A DNA stretch of 64,000 nt, from the NCBI GenBank assembly GCA_036677505.1, contig JAVBWK010000002.1, forward strand, positions 1-64,000. The letters run 5' to 3'. The notes beneath the pieces are model-generated. The model saw nothing but the letters and a program-made list of their open reading frames with translations, was not told the DNA's origin and searched no databases. Positions 23,102 through 31,130 of this stretch are shown here, piece after piece. Both the position numbers and the translations under genes were made by a program. The DNA is from UBA2227 sp036677505. Its GTDB lineage: Bacteria; Bacillota_I; Bacilli_A; Erysipelotrichales; Erysipelotrichaceae. Within the stretch, counting starts at the first letter, position 1. Every line of letters begins with the position of its first letter.

Positions 23102-24244
23102 ATGGACAACATGAACGGAAAAATTCAAAAAGAAGGTTACACCTTTGACGACTGCCTGCTAATCCCGGCATTCTCCCAAGTCGTACCCGCGGATGTAACC
23201 CTGAAAACCCAACTCACAAGTAAAATTTCACTCAACATCCCGATTATCTCTGCCGCGATGGATACAGTTACAGAAGAAGCCATGGCCAGAGCCATGGCCC
23301 TTGCTGGCGGATTGGGCTTCATCCATAAAAATCTGCCGATCCAAGAACAGGCAGACATGGTCAGACGAGTCAAGACTACTCCAATCTCAACAGAATATCC
23401 CGATGCATGCAAAGATGAACAAGACAGACTTCGCGTCGGAGCTGCCGTCGGTGTCTCAAACACGACACTGGAACGGGTAGCGGCCTTAGTAGAAGCAGGA
23501 GTGGACATATTAGCCGTTGACAGTGCTCATGGACACTCCGCCGGAGTCATAGAAACCGTGCGGAAAGTCAAACAACTATACCCTCAACTTGATATTGTCG
23601 GCGGAAATATTGTCACGGCACAAGCAGCAATCGACCTGATTTATGCCGGAGCCACCTGCATCAAAGTCGGAGTCGGACCGGGATCCATCTGTACTACCCG
23701 CGTTGTAGCCGGGGTAGGAGTACCGCAACTGACAGCCATTAACGATGTGTATCAAGTCGCCAAACAATACGGTGTCGGAATCATCGCCGACGGAGGTATA
23801 AAAATCTCCGGAGATATATCCAAAGCACTCGCCGCCGGAGCAGATTGCGTCATGCTCGGAGGACTATTGGCAGGATGCGAAGAAACCCCGGGCGAAATTG
23901 TCGAAATCAACGGCCGAAAAGTAAAAAGCTACATTGGCATGGGCTCACTCAAAGCTATGCAACGGGGATCCAGCGACCGCTACTTCCAAGGCGGACAAAA
24001 AGAACTCAAGAAACTTGTCCCCGAAGGCATCGAAGCCACCGTCCCCTACAAAGGCTCCATTAGCGAGGTTCTTTACCAGATGCTCGGCGGCCTACGCTCG
24101 GGTATGGGATACTGCGGCTGCAAAACCATCAAAGACATGAAAGACTACGCAAAATTTATGAAAATAACCAATGCGGGACTCAAAGAATCCCACCCGCATG
24201 ATGTAGACAACGTTAAGGAGGCACCGAACTACCGTGGTAAATAA
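23102..24244 (+). CDS. guaB: IMP dehydrogenase lacking CBS domains
   Basis: The 380-residue protein oxidises IMP to XMP with NAD. It has the barrel start FDDCLLIPAFSQV, the catalytic loop GPGSICTTR, GGIKISGDI, the mobile flap with SSDRYFQ (Arg-Tyr pair) and GLRSGMGYCG. The usual tandem CBS insert of about 120 residues after VKTTPI is missing: the chain passes straight to DEQDRLRVGAAVG. Usual length is about 485. The catalytic core is complete, so it is probably active but without CBS-mediated nucleotide regulation. AAGGAG precedes the ATG; it overlaps guaA. Confidence 0.95.
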   Translation: MDNMNGKIQKEGYTFDDCLLIPAFSQVVPADVTLKTQLTSKISLNIPIISAAMDTVTEEAMARAMALAGGLGFIHKNLPIQEQADMVRRVKTTPISTEYPDACKDEQDRLRVGAAVGVSNTTLERVAALVEAGVDILAVDSAHGHSAGVIETVRKVKQLYPQLDIVGGNIVTAQAAIDLIYAGATCIKVGVGPGSICTTRVVAGVGVPQLTAINDVYQVAKQYGVGIIADGGIKISGDISKALAAGADCVMLGGLLAGCEETPGEIVEINGRKVKSYIGMGSLKAMQRGSSDRYFQGGQKELKKLVPEGIEATVPYKGSISEVLYQMLGGLRSGMGYCGCKTIKDMKDYAKFMKITNAGLKESHPHDVDNVKEAPNYRGK

Positions 24245-25766
24245 GATCATCGTACTGGACTACGGCAGCCAATACAACCAACTCATCGCACGCAGAATCA
24301 GAGAAATGGGTGTATACAGTGAACTGCGCCACCACGACATTACCGCCAATCAAATAAAAGACATCGAAGGAGTTAAAGGCATAATCCTATCCGGAGGACC
24401 CAACTCCGTTTATGATGCGGACTCCTTTAAACTCGATCCGCAAATATTGACTATGGGATTACCCATCCTGGGCATATGCTACGGCATGCAACTGATTGCA
24501 CATAATTTGGATGGAAAAGTATCCCCAAGCAACCACCGAGAATACGGTAAAGCCATCATCAAAATAGAAAAAGAAAACAGCCTCTTTCAAGTCCTTCCCA
24601 CCGAAATGCAAGTATGGATGTCCCACGGAGACAGCGTAACGACCCTGCCGCCACAATTCGAATTATACGCGACATCCCCATCCTGCCCGGTCGCAGCCTT
24701 TGGTAACCCGGCCAAAAAACTTTACGGTGTCCAATTCCACCCCGAAGTCCGACACTCCATTTATGGACAAGAAATCCTACACAACTTTGTCTTTGGCATC
24801 TGCCAGGTTGAAGCCAACTGGAATATGACCGCCTATATAGAAGAGCAGATCAAAGAAATCCAAGAAACCGTCAAAGACCAGGAAGTACTCTGCGCACTCT
24901 CCGGAGGAGTAGACAGCGCCGTCGTCGCAGCACTTCTACACAAAGCCATAGGTGATAAACTGACATGCATGTTCGTCGACCACGGCCTGCTACGAAAAAA
25001 CGAAGCCCAATGGGTCGTCAAAGTATTCAAAGAAAAATACCATATGAACCTGATTAAAATCGATGCCCAACAACACTTCTTATCAAAACTCAAAGGACTC
25101 ACATCCCCGGAAGAAAAAAGAAAATGCATCGGAAGGGAATTCATCTACATCTTCGACACCGAATCCAGTAAACTAAGTAACATCCAATGGCTCGCCCAAG
25201 GGACCTTATACACAGATATTATCGAATCAGGCACAAAGACAGCTCAGACCATCAAATCCCACCACAACGTCGGCGGACTACCGGAAGATATGCGATTCAA
25301 ACTCATCGAACCACTCAAGAGCCTCTTCAAAGACGAAGTCCGAGAAGTAGGGAAACGACTCGGACTCCCCGACGAAATCATCCACCGCCAACCATTCCCC
25401 GGACCGGGACTAGCCATCAGGATCATCGGAGACGTCACCGAAGACAAAATAAAAATCGTTCAGGAAAGCGACGCCATCCTGCACCAGGAAATCGACAAAG
25501 CAGGACTCCGCGGCAACATCTGGCAATACTTTACCGTCCTGACAAACCTTCGATCCGTCGGCGTCATGGGAGACCAAAGAACCTACGACTACACCGTAGG
25601 AATACGGGCAGTAACATCCATCGACGGGATGACCGCCGACTTCGCCCGCATACCATACGAAGTTCTGGAAATCGTATCCTCAAGAATAGTTAACGAAGTC
25701 AAGGGTGTCAACAGAATCGTCTACGATATTACATCCAAACCACCGTCGACCATAGAATGGGAATAA
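24234..25766 (+). CDS. guaA: GMP synthase (glutamine-hydrolysing)
   Basis: The 510-residue enzyme makes GMP from XMP, ATP and glutamine. The N-terminal class I amidotransferase has LGICYGMQL with the catalytic Cys, and the His-Glu pair in QFHPE. The ATP-pyrophosphatase domain has the PP-loop SGGVDS, and the dimerisation domain ends in IVYDITSKPPSTIEWE. It starts at GTG, overlapping the end of guaB, with AAGGAGG 12 bases upstream. It closes the riboswitch-controlled operon with a terminator. Codon third positions are mostly C or A, unlike the later plus-strand genes. Confidence 0.97.
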   Translation: MVNKIIVLDYGSQYNQLIARRIREMGVYSELRHHDITANQIKDIEGVKGIILSGGPNSVYDADSFKLDPQILTMGLPILGICYGMQLIAHNLDGKVSPSNHREYGKAIIKIEKENSLFQVLPTEMQVWMSHGDSVTTLPPQFELYATSPSCPVAAFGNPAKKLYGVQFHPEVRHSIYGQEILHNFVFGICQVEANWNMTAYIEEQIKEIQETVKDQEVLCALSGGVDSAVVAALLHKAIGDKLTCMFVDHGLLRKNEAQWVVKVFKEKYHMNLIKIDAQQHFLSKLKGLTSPEEKRKCIGREFIYIFDTESSKLSNIQWLAQGTLYTDIIESGTKTAQTIKSHHNVGGLPEDMRFKLIEPLKSLFKDEVREVGKRLGLPDEIIHRQPFPGPGLAIRIIGDVTEDKIKIVQESDAILHQEIDKAGLRGNIWQYFTVLTNLRSVGVMGDQRTYDYTVGIRAVTSIDGMTADFARIPYEVLEIVSSRIVNEVKGVNRIVYDITSKPPSTIEWE

Positions 25767-25795
25767 AAAACCTTCGGCTCAGCCCGAAGGTTTTT
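25766..25795. terminator. Bidirectional terminator
   Basis: AAAAACCTTCGG (25766-25777) and CCGAAGGTTTTT (25784-25795) form a 12-bp stem between the convergent guaA and alr genes. Confidence 0.9.
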
Positions 25796-26906
25796 AATCG
25801 AATCGCTCGTTTATGACTTTAACTAATCTGCCTTGATACCAATATCTGCGGGTAATTCGCGGACTGACTGAGGTCAGGATTTCATATGAGATCGTATCAA
25901 GATACTGCGCCATATGGGCAGCATCGCCATTCTCACTAATCACATCAACGATATCTGAGAGATTCGTATTATCCGGTACACGAACAATCGTCAAATCCAT
26001 ACATATTCTTCCGACAACCTCGCAAGGAATATGATTGATTGAGAAATGATACCCTTGAAGCTTCCGATCAAGCCCGTCAGCATAACCTATGGGCAAGACA
26101 GCGACAGTTTCCGGTTTTGATGCCGTATAGGTGGCGGAATAACTTACTTTATCCCCGACAGAAAGCTTCTTCAACTGATTGATTCCGCACTTCAACGTTA
26201 AAACCGGCTTCAAACGATCATCAAATGAAGAATAACCATACATTGCGATCCCGCACCTTACTGCATTGCACAGTGCATTATAATCATGACCAGATAACGC
26301 TGCATCTGAATTCTCCAAATGAACCCATCGGAAACTTATGCCTGATCGATCCAGAAAATTCCTGAAACGCTCGACTTGCTGCTTTGTTAACTGACCGTCT
26401 CTGACATTACTGCTAGATAAATGAGTGCATATACCTTCAACATTCAACCCATTCTCATTTACTGTTTTGATGACTTCATCAAACTCAATTAATGTCTTTA
26501 TACCAACACGGTTCATGCCACTGTCAATCTTAATATGCATAACTAAATGACTTAATGAAGGGCAATTCGACACCGCTTCTTTCAGCCATTCGATCGATGG
26601 TATCACACATGTTACACTATTATCGATTGCGACAGTCAGGTGATCTGTCTCTGTATAGCCAAGAACCATCACAGGGGACTTTATACCGTTTTTTCGCAGA
26701 TGTATAGCTTCATCAAGTGAAGAAACACATAGATAAGCGACATTGAGTGACTCAAGAAAGCGGGCAATCTCAATATCACCATGACCATAGGCATTGGCTT
26801 TGATCACACTAAAAATTGACTTTCCGGAGGTTTTTTTCAGTGTTTCAATGTTGTGAGCCAGATGATCGAGATTGATATCTGCCCATGTATTTCTAAATGA
26901 TGACAT
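25794..26906 (-). CDS. alr: Alanine racemase
   Basis: The 370-residue PLP enzyme interconverts L- and D-alanine for peptidoglycan. The PLP lysine lies in SVIKANAYGHG, and the second catalytic base Tyr in VSYSATYTA; PIGYADGLDR and GRICMDLT follow. ATG 26906 is chosen because WADINLDHLAHN, the normal family start, follows within a few residues. It begins one base after the stop of the small membrane-protein gene, so the two are cotranscribed. The frame could be read 47 codons further upstream, but that stretch is the neighbour's coding region. Confidence 0.95.
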   Translation of the reverse strand: MSSFRNTWADINLDHLAHNIETLKKTSGKSIFSVIKANAYGHGDIEIARFLESLNVAYLCVSSLDEAIHLRKNGIKSPVMVLGYTETDHLTVAIDNSVTCVIPSIEWLKEAVSNCPSLSHLVMHIKIDSGMNRVGIKTLIEFDEVIKTVNENGLNVEGICTHLSSSNVRDGQLTKQQVERFRNFLDRSGISFRWVHLENSDAALSGHDYNALCNAVRCGIAMYGYSSFDDRLKPVLTLKCGINQLKKLSVGDKVSYSATYTASKPETVAVLPIGYADGLDRKLQGYHFSINHIPCEVVGRICMDLTIVRVPDNTNLSDIVDVISENGDAAHMAQYLDTISYEILTSVSPRITRRYWYQGRLVKVINERFD

Positions 26907-26907
26907 A

Positions 26908-27336
26908 TCAGACAATCCTTGAATTCGTAAAGGCAAAATACACACCAGCGGCTCTGAATAACAACCCGAGTAATGTTCCGATATCAACAGACAGCCAGAA
27001 CATAAAGGTGGTGGTAAATGCGTAGACCAGGTTTTCGATGGATTCAAATGCTTCTAGGCCAAAAAAAGAAAAGACGTCACCGATCAAAATAGCTATCAAG
27101 GCCAACACGGCTGCTAAAATCGAAAAGCGCAAGTGCACGCCTCTGCCTTTGGTTTTAATTATATATCCTATGAGATACCCGATTGCAATGTACACGATGG
27201 AGAACTCAAATGGGGAAATGAAACTAATGATTCCGTAACCTATTCCTAGAATTAATGATGTCGGGATTCCCCAAAGAACAGCTTTCGTAAATCGTTGATT
27301 TCTGGATATAGCATGAGAATTAAAAACTTTTAGCAT
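26908..27336 (-). CDS. Small polytopic membrane protein, unknown
   Basis: The 142-residue protein has about four hydrophobic helices (LWGIPTSLILGIGYGIISFI, FSIVYIAIGYLIGYII, FSILAAVLALIAILIG, FMFWLSVDIGTLLGLLF) and no other motif I recognise. It is directly upstream of alr, one base apart, so it may be linked to cell-wall synthesis, but this is only context. A ribosome site (GGAGGGAAA) precedes the ATG. Confidence 0.75.
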   Translation of the reverse strand: MLKVFNSHAISRNQRFTKAVLWGIPTSLILGIGYGIISFISPFEFSIVYIAIGYLIGYIIKTKGRGVHLRFSILAAVLALIAILIGDVFSFFGLEAFESIENLVYAFTTTFMFWLSVDIGTLLGLLFRAAGVYFAFTNSRIV

Positions 27337-27445
27337 ATTTTTCCCTCCGACTTAATTCAGTATAGCATAAAAAACCTGAAGCAAAAACCCAATTTTTGCT
27401 GTTATTCGGTCTGTGGATGCAGGTCCATAAAAGTTGCATTTATTA

Positions 27446-27475
27446 TTGACTAAGCGAGCGGGTATATGGTATATT
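27446..27475 (+). promoter_or_regulatory. Promoter of the tRNA cluster
   Basis: TTGACT (27446-27451) and TATATT (27470-27475), spacer 18, lie 22 bases upstream of tRNA-Val. Confidence 0.65.
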
Positions 27476-27497
27476 ATTTAAGCACTACGGTGAATAG

Positions 27498-27573
27498 GGA
27501 GGTTTAGCTCAGTTGGGAGAGCGTCTGCCTTACAAGCAGAGGGTCAGGGGTTCAAGTCCCTTAACCTCCACCA
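27498..27573 (+). tRNA. tRNA-Val (TAC)
   Basis: Cloverleaf with acceptor GGAGGTT/AACCTCC, anticodon loop CTTACAA (anticodon TAC), T-loop TTCAAGT, and encoded CCA. First of a six-gene cluster. Confidence 0.97.
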
Positions 27574-27582
27574 TTTTTTTTT

Positions 27583-27658
27583 GCCGACTTAGCTCAATTG
27601 GCAGAGCAACTGATTTGTAATCAGTAGGTTGTAGGTTCAAGTCCTATAGTCGGCACCA
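27583..27658 (+). tRNA. tRNA-Thr (TGT)
   Basis: Acceptor GCCGACT/AGTCGGC, anticodon loop TTTGTAA (anticodon TGT), encoded CCA. Confidence 0.97.
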
Positions 27659-27671
27659 TTCCAGTATTTCT

Positions 27672-27756
27672 GGGGGGATAGCGAAGTGGCTAAACGCGGT
27701 TGACTGTAAATCAACTCTCCCTGAGTTCGGCGGTTCGAATCCGTCTCCCCCCACCA
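27672..27756 (+). tRNA. tRNA-Tyr (GTA)
   Basis: 85-base class II tRNA with a long variable arm, acceptor GGGGGGA/TCCCCCC, anticodon loop CTGTAAA (anticodon GTA), encoded CCA. Confidence 0.97.
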
Positions 27757-27764
27757 TTACTCAA

Positions 27765-27840
27765 TGGGGTATAGCCAAGCGGTAAGGCATCAGACTTTGA
27801 CTCTGACATCTCCATGGTTCGAATCCATGTACCCCAGCCA
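27765..27840 (+). tRNA. tRNA-Gln (TTG)
   Basis: Acceptor TGGGGTA/TACCCCA, anticodon loop CTTTGAC (anticodon TTG), encoded CCA after discriminator G. Confidence 0.97.
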
Positions 27841-27847
27841 ATTAAGT

Positions 27848-27923
27848 GACCCGTTAGCTCAGGTGGTAGAGCAACTGACTTTTAATCAGTGGGTCGAAGG
27901 TTCGAGTCCTTTACGGGTCACCA
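27848..27923 (+). tRNA. tRNA-Lys (TTT)
   Basis: Acceptor GACCCGT/ACGGGTC, anticodon loop CTTTTAA (anticodon TTT), encoded CCA. Confidence 0.97.
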
Positions 27924-27927
27924 AATC

Positions 27928-28001
27928 GCGGATGTAGTTCAATGGTAGAACTTCAGCCTTCCAAGCTGACTACGTGGGTTCGATTCCCATCATCCGCTCC
28001 A
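27928..28001 (+). tRNA. tRNA-Gly (TCC)
   Basis: Acceptor GCGGATG/CATCCGC, anticodon loop CTTCCAA (anticodon TCC), encoded CCA. Last gene of the cluster, four bases behind tRNA-Lys. Confidence 0.97.
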
Positions 28002-28011
28002 CAAACAAAAC

Positions 28012-28032
28012 AAACTGCGAAAGCAGTTTTTT
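28012..28032 (+). terminator. Terminator of the tRNA cluster
   Basis: AAACTGC, loop GAAA, GCAGTTT and T run, ten bases after tRNA-Gly. Confidence 0.9.
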
Positions 28033-28102
28033 GTTGTGGCAAAAAACGAACCGACGTAGGAAAACCCATATCAACCGATTATATAATAACAGGTGATCAA
28101 AA

Positions 28103-29137
28103 ATGTACTTAACTTCGAAGATTGTTCTTCATCCGACACTTCAGCAGCAGATAACTCTGAAACAGTTGATAGAGATTTACAGAAACGAGGTAAACCAATG
28201 CCTTAAAACATTCATTGAAAATCAAAAAATAACATGGATACCTTACACGAAACTAAACAAATATTTACCATGGGAATCAAAAAAAGAGGTAATTAAAGAA
28301 GCTTCAAAGATATACAATGATAACATAAATAAAAGAATTGATCGTGAACATAACCTAAGTTTCAAAGGTGATTACTGCAAGTGGCATTGCGATAGTTTTA
28401 CTCTCGGCAGCAAGTTGCATCTGCAAGTGAGTCAAAACTCAGAGATGGTCGTTGATTATTACGCAGATGATTATCAGAGAAATTTGCTTGCTTCAGGACA
28501 CTTGACATCACTAAAAATAAGTATAGTAAATAAGAAATGGTTATGCTATATCAAAATTCTGAAACCTGACCCTCAGCCCTTTGGTGAATATGTAATGGGA
28601 GTTGATTTGGGAATAAAAGTTCCTGCCGTTGCAGCGACATCAACAGGGAAAATCAAATTCTTTGGAAATGGAAGGCAGATTCGGTTTATTTGCACTCATC
28701 AGACAAGCAAATTAAGTAAGCTTATGAAAGAGAAGAGATTCAAACTTATTAGGATGATGAATCAGAAGTGGGGTAATAAACTGCTGTCTATCGATCATCA
28801 AATCAGTAAAGCAATTATTGATTTTGCAGTGAAGGAGAACGTAAAGACAATCTATTTGGAGAATCTGAAACTTATTCAAAAAAAGACGAATACTTCAAAA
28901 AGGATATCTACCTGGTCATATACAAGACTTAAGTCGTTTATTGAGTATAAAGCGTGTATAAATGGAATTGAAGTAAAAGTTATCAATCCACAGAATACAT
29001 CCAAAAGATGCCCGGAATGCAGCAAACTAAATCAAAGTCATCTGAGAGAATATTCATGCAGTTGCGGGTACACTAATCATAGAGATATCGTTGGAGCAAT
29101 AAATATTTGCAACTATAATTCGCGAAAATCGAATTAG
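28103..29137 (+). CDS. tnpB: TnpB (IS605 OrfB/IS1341-type) RNA-guided nuclease
   Basis: The 344-residue protein is a TnpB with the RuvC triad intact: Asp168 in GVDLGIKV, Glu253 in YLENL and Asp328 in NHRDIVGA. The zinc ribbon is C303-x2-C306...C319-x-C321. TnpB proteins use an RNA from the element's 3' end to cut target DNA. No TnpA partner is visible, so this is a lone-TnpB element sitting just downstream of the tRNA cluster. Base composition is more AT-rich than its neighbours, as expected for acquired DNA. Element ends are not clear. Confidence 0.87.
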   Translation: MYLTSKIVLHPTLQQQITLKQLIEIYRNEVNQCLKTFIENQKITWIPYTKLNKYLPWESKKEVIKEASKIYNDNINKRIDREHNLSFKGDYCKWHCDSFTLGSKLHLQVSQNSEMVVDYYADDYQRNLLASGHLTSLKISIVNKKWLCYIKILKPDPQPFGEYVMGVDLGIKVPAVAATSTGKIKFFGNGRQIRFICTHQTSKLSKLMKEKRFKLIRMMNQKWGNKLLSIDHQISKAIIDFAVKENVKTIYLENLKLIQKKTNTSKRISTWSYTRLKSFIEYKACINGIEVKVINPQNTSKRCPECSKLNQSHLREYSCSCGYTNHRDIVGAINICNYNSRKSN

Positions 29138-29240
29138 CCCTTTATGCTATAGGCACTGTAAAGGGAAGGGTCATGGTGGTCCCTAATACATGAAATCTTA
29201 ACTGAACACCGTGCGGATCGAACCAACCGTTAACCATCTG
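29138..29240 (+). ncRNA. Candidate omega (right-end) RNA of the TnpB element
   Basis: Just after the tnpB stop there is CCCTTTA...TAAAGGG (29146-29172), then TCATG pairing with CATGA, and a GGTG/CACC match that could form a pseudoknot. TnpB guide RNAs are encoded in this position, overlapping the end of the gene and the right end of the element. The 3' limit and guide start cannot be set from this window alone. Confidence 0.4.
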
Positions 29241-29254
29241 ATTGATGATAAATA

Positions 29255-29282
29255 ACTCAGTACCAATGTACTGAGTATTTTT
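29255..29282 (+). terminator. Terminator downstream of the TnpB element
   Basis: ACTCAGTAC, loop CAAT, GTACTGAGT is a perfect 9-bp stem followed by ATTTTT. It lies 118 bases past tnpB and 83 before the nitroreductase gene. Confidence 0.75.
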
Positions 29283-29300
29283 AAATCCGGTTAATCGAAA

Positions 29301-29329
29301 TTGCTTTTGATATCTCAGCAATCTATAAT
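29301..29329 (+). promoter_or_regulatory. Promoter of the nitroreductase gene
   Basis: TTGCTT (29301-29306) and TATAAT (29324-29329), spacer 17. Confidence 0.7.
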
Positions 29330-29364
29330 GATAATATAAAGCTAAACACAAAAATGGAGGTAAT

Positions 29365-30129
29365 ATGAGTAAAGAAATGATCAAAGTTCAATTATCACAT
29401 CGTACAATTCGCGAATTTACATCAACCCCTGTAGATGAAGAAACTATAAAAACGTTAATGGAGGTAGCCCGTCGTACAGCAACATCCAATGGTATGCAAT
29501 CAACATCCATCATTCGAATCACTGATCCAATCGTGAAAAGACAAGTTACAGATATATGCAAACAAGAGTATGTTTTCCGTGCTCCTGTGTTGTATATCTT
29601 TGTCGCTGATTGTTACAGAAACATGCGAATTGCCAATGATAAAGGATGCAATGAAGAAAGTGCAGGAGACATGGATCGTTTCTTTCAGGCAGTCACTGAT
29701 ACTTGTCTGGCTGCACAGAATGTTGTCAATGCCGCCGAGTCGTTAGGGCTTGGTGCACTTTATCTTGGAAGCACATTAAATGATGCTGCTAAAATGATTG
29801 AAGTCCTTCAGCTTCCCAAGTTGACATTCCCGGTCGTTGGTTTAGGTTTGGGGTACCCAAATCAGAATCCAAGCCTGAAGCCCAGACTGGACAACAAATT
29901 TAAAGTATTCGAAAATAAATATGAAGTGTTTGATAACTATCTCGAAAGCATTGCGGATTATGATGAAGAAATGCAAACATACTACGATTTACGAAATTCC
30001 AATCAACGGGTCGACAGTTTCAGCAATCAAATCATAACCAAACTCATATCTCCAAGTCCTAAAAGACAAGAGATCTTGAATGTGATCCGTGACCAAGGGT
30101 TCATTCTAAAGCTAAAAGAACCTCAGTAA
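29365..30129 (+). CDS. NfsA-like NAD(P)H nitroreductase / FMN reductase
   Basis: The 254-residue flavoprotein has the nitroreductase fold of the NfsA/FRP type: HRTIREFTSTPVDEETI at the start, FMN-binding arginine and serine region TATSNGMQ, AQNVVNAAESLGLGALYLGS and the long C-terminal arm with KPRLDNKF. It reduces nitro, quinone or flavin substrates with NADPH. GGAGGT precedes the ATG. The 2-hydroxyacid dehydrogenase follows 25 bases later, probably in one transcript. Confidence 0.88.
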   Translation: MSKEMIKVQLSHRTIREFTSTPVDEETIKTLMEVARRTATSNGMQSTSIIRITDPIVKRQVTDICKQEYVFRAPVLYIFVADCYRNMRIANDKGCNEESAGDMDRFFQAVTDTCLAAQNVVNAAESLGLGALYLGSTLNDAAKMIEVLQLPKLTFPVVGLGLGYPNQNPSLKPRLDNKFKVFENKYEVFDNYLESIADYDEEMQTYYDLRNSNQRVDSFSNQIITKLISPSPKRQEILNVIRDQGFILKLKEPQ

Positions 30130-30154
30130 GTCAGACTGTAAAGGAGAGCAGTTT

Positions 30155-31084
30155 ATGAAAATAATGTTTGTAGATATGCCCGAGATTGAAAAACAATGCA
30201 GACCTTTTTTCAATAGTACAGATATTGAATGTTATCATTACTATTCAAATGAACCAGAATCATTACCATTGGAAGAAATCGAAGTCATCATAGGATTCCC
30301 AAAGCGGAATCTACTCGAACCTCAAACGATGCCTAATTTAAAAATGATTCAATTACCAAGCGCCGGCTATGACAAAATTCCGTTGGATGATCTCAAAAAA
30401 AGAGGAATCATTTGTGCGAATGCATCTGGTGTCTATAGTATCCCGATAGCTGAATGGGTCATCGCCAAAATATTGGAAATCATCAAACAAAGCCGATATT
30501 ACTATCAAAACCAAGAAAAACTCGTATGGAAAAAAAACTACAATATGTTTGAGTTGCCTGGTATGAGGGCATTGATATTCGGAACAGGATCTATCGGACA
30601 ACAGATTGCTAAGCGGTTAAGAGCATTTGATGTCATTGTCGATGGCGTAAACAGTGATGGAAGAGAAATCATGTACTTTAATCAGTGCCTCAACATGGAA
30701 AATGGAAAAAAAGCATCAGGTAATTATGAAATCTTGATATTCTCATTACCAAATAATAAACACACAGCCGGTTTGGTGAATTCTGATTTCTTAGCTAATG
30801 TAAAAAAGAACGTCATAATTATCAACGTCGGCCGCGGAACCCTGATCAGTGAACCAGACTTGATGGATGCACTAAACAAAGAGAAAATCCGTGGAGTGGC
30901 ATTGGATGTGACAGAAAAAGAACCACTGCCAGTCTCAAGTGAACTCTGGACTCATCCCAACGTTATCATCTCACCGCACAGCTCGTTTATTTCTGACAAA
31001 ATAGATCAACGCAGAGTAGAATTAATTACTTTCAATGTCCTTGCTTATTACCAAAATCAAGAGATTAAAAACAGAATCATATGA
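30155..31084 (+). CDS. D-isomer 2-hydroxyacid dehydrogenase family protein
   Basis: The 309-residue enzyme has the NAD-binding GTGSIGQQIAKRL in the middle and the catalytic triad Arg (NVGRGTLIS), Glu (VTEKEPLP) and His (SPHSSF). The substrate is unknown; glyoxylate, hydroxypyruvate or another 2-keto acid would suit. It follows the nitroreductase gene closely with AAAGGAGAGC as ribosome site, so they probably form an operon. Confidence 0.88.
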   Translation: MKIMFVDMPEIEKQCRPFFNSTDIECYHYYSNEPESLPLEEIEVIIGFPKRNLLEPQTMPNLKMIQLPSAGYDKIPLDDLKKRGIICANASGVYSIPIAEWVIAKILEIIKQSRYYYQNQEKLVWKKNYNMFELPGMRALIFGTGSIGQQIAKRLRAFDVIVDGVNSDGREIMYFNQCLNMENGKKASGNYEILIFSLPNNKHTAGLVNSDFLANVKKNVIIINVGRGTLISEPDLMDALNKEKIRGVALDVTEKEPLPVSSELWTHPNVIISPHSSFISDKIDQRRVELITFNVLAYYQNQEIKNRII

Positions 31085-31095
31085 GTGCATATCTT

Positions 31096-31124
31096 TTGTA
31101 AACGATTTATTTACATGCTATAAT
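31096..31124 (+). promoter_or_regulatory. Promoter of the structured RNA
   Basis: TTGTAA (31096-31101) and the extended -10 TGCTATAAT (TATAAT at 31119-31124), spacer 17. Transcription would start near 31131. Confidence 0.75.
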
Positions 31125-31130
31125 CTCGTC

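Noticed and set aside
25187..25693. A long Arg-rich open frame inside guaA
   Set aside because: It lies in another frame of guaA and results from its C/A-rich codons; no ribosome site or domain.
27498..28001. A CRISPR-like or repeat array at 27.5-28 kb
   Set aside because: The regular units are six distinct tRNA genes with complete cloverleaves and encoded CCA ends.
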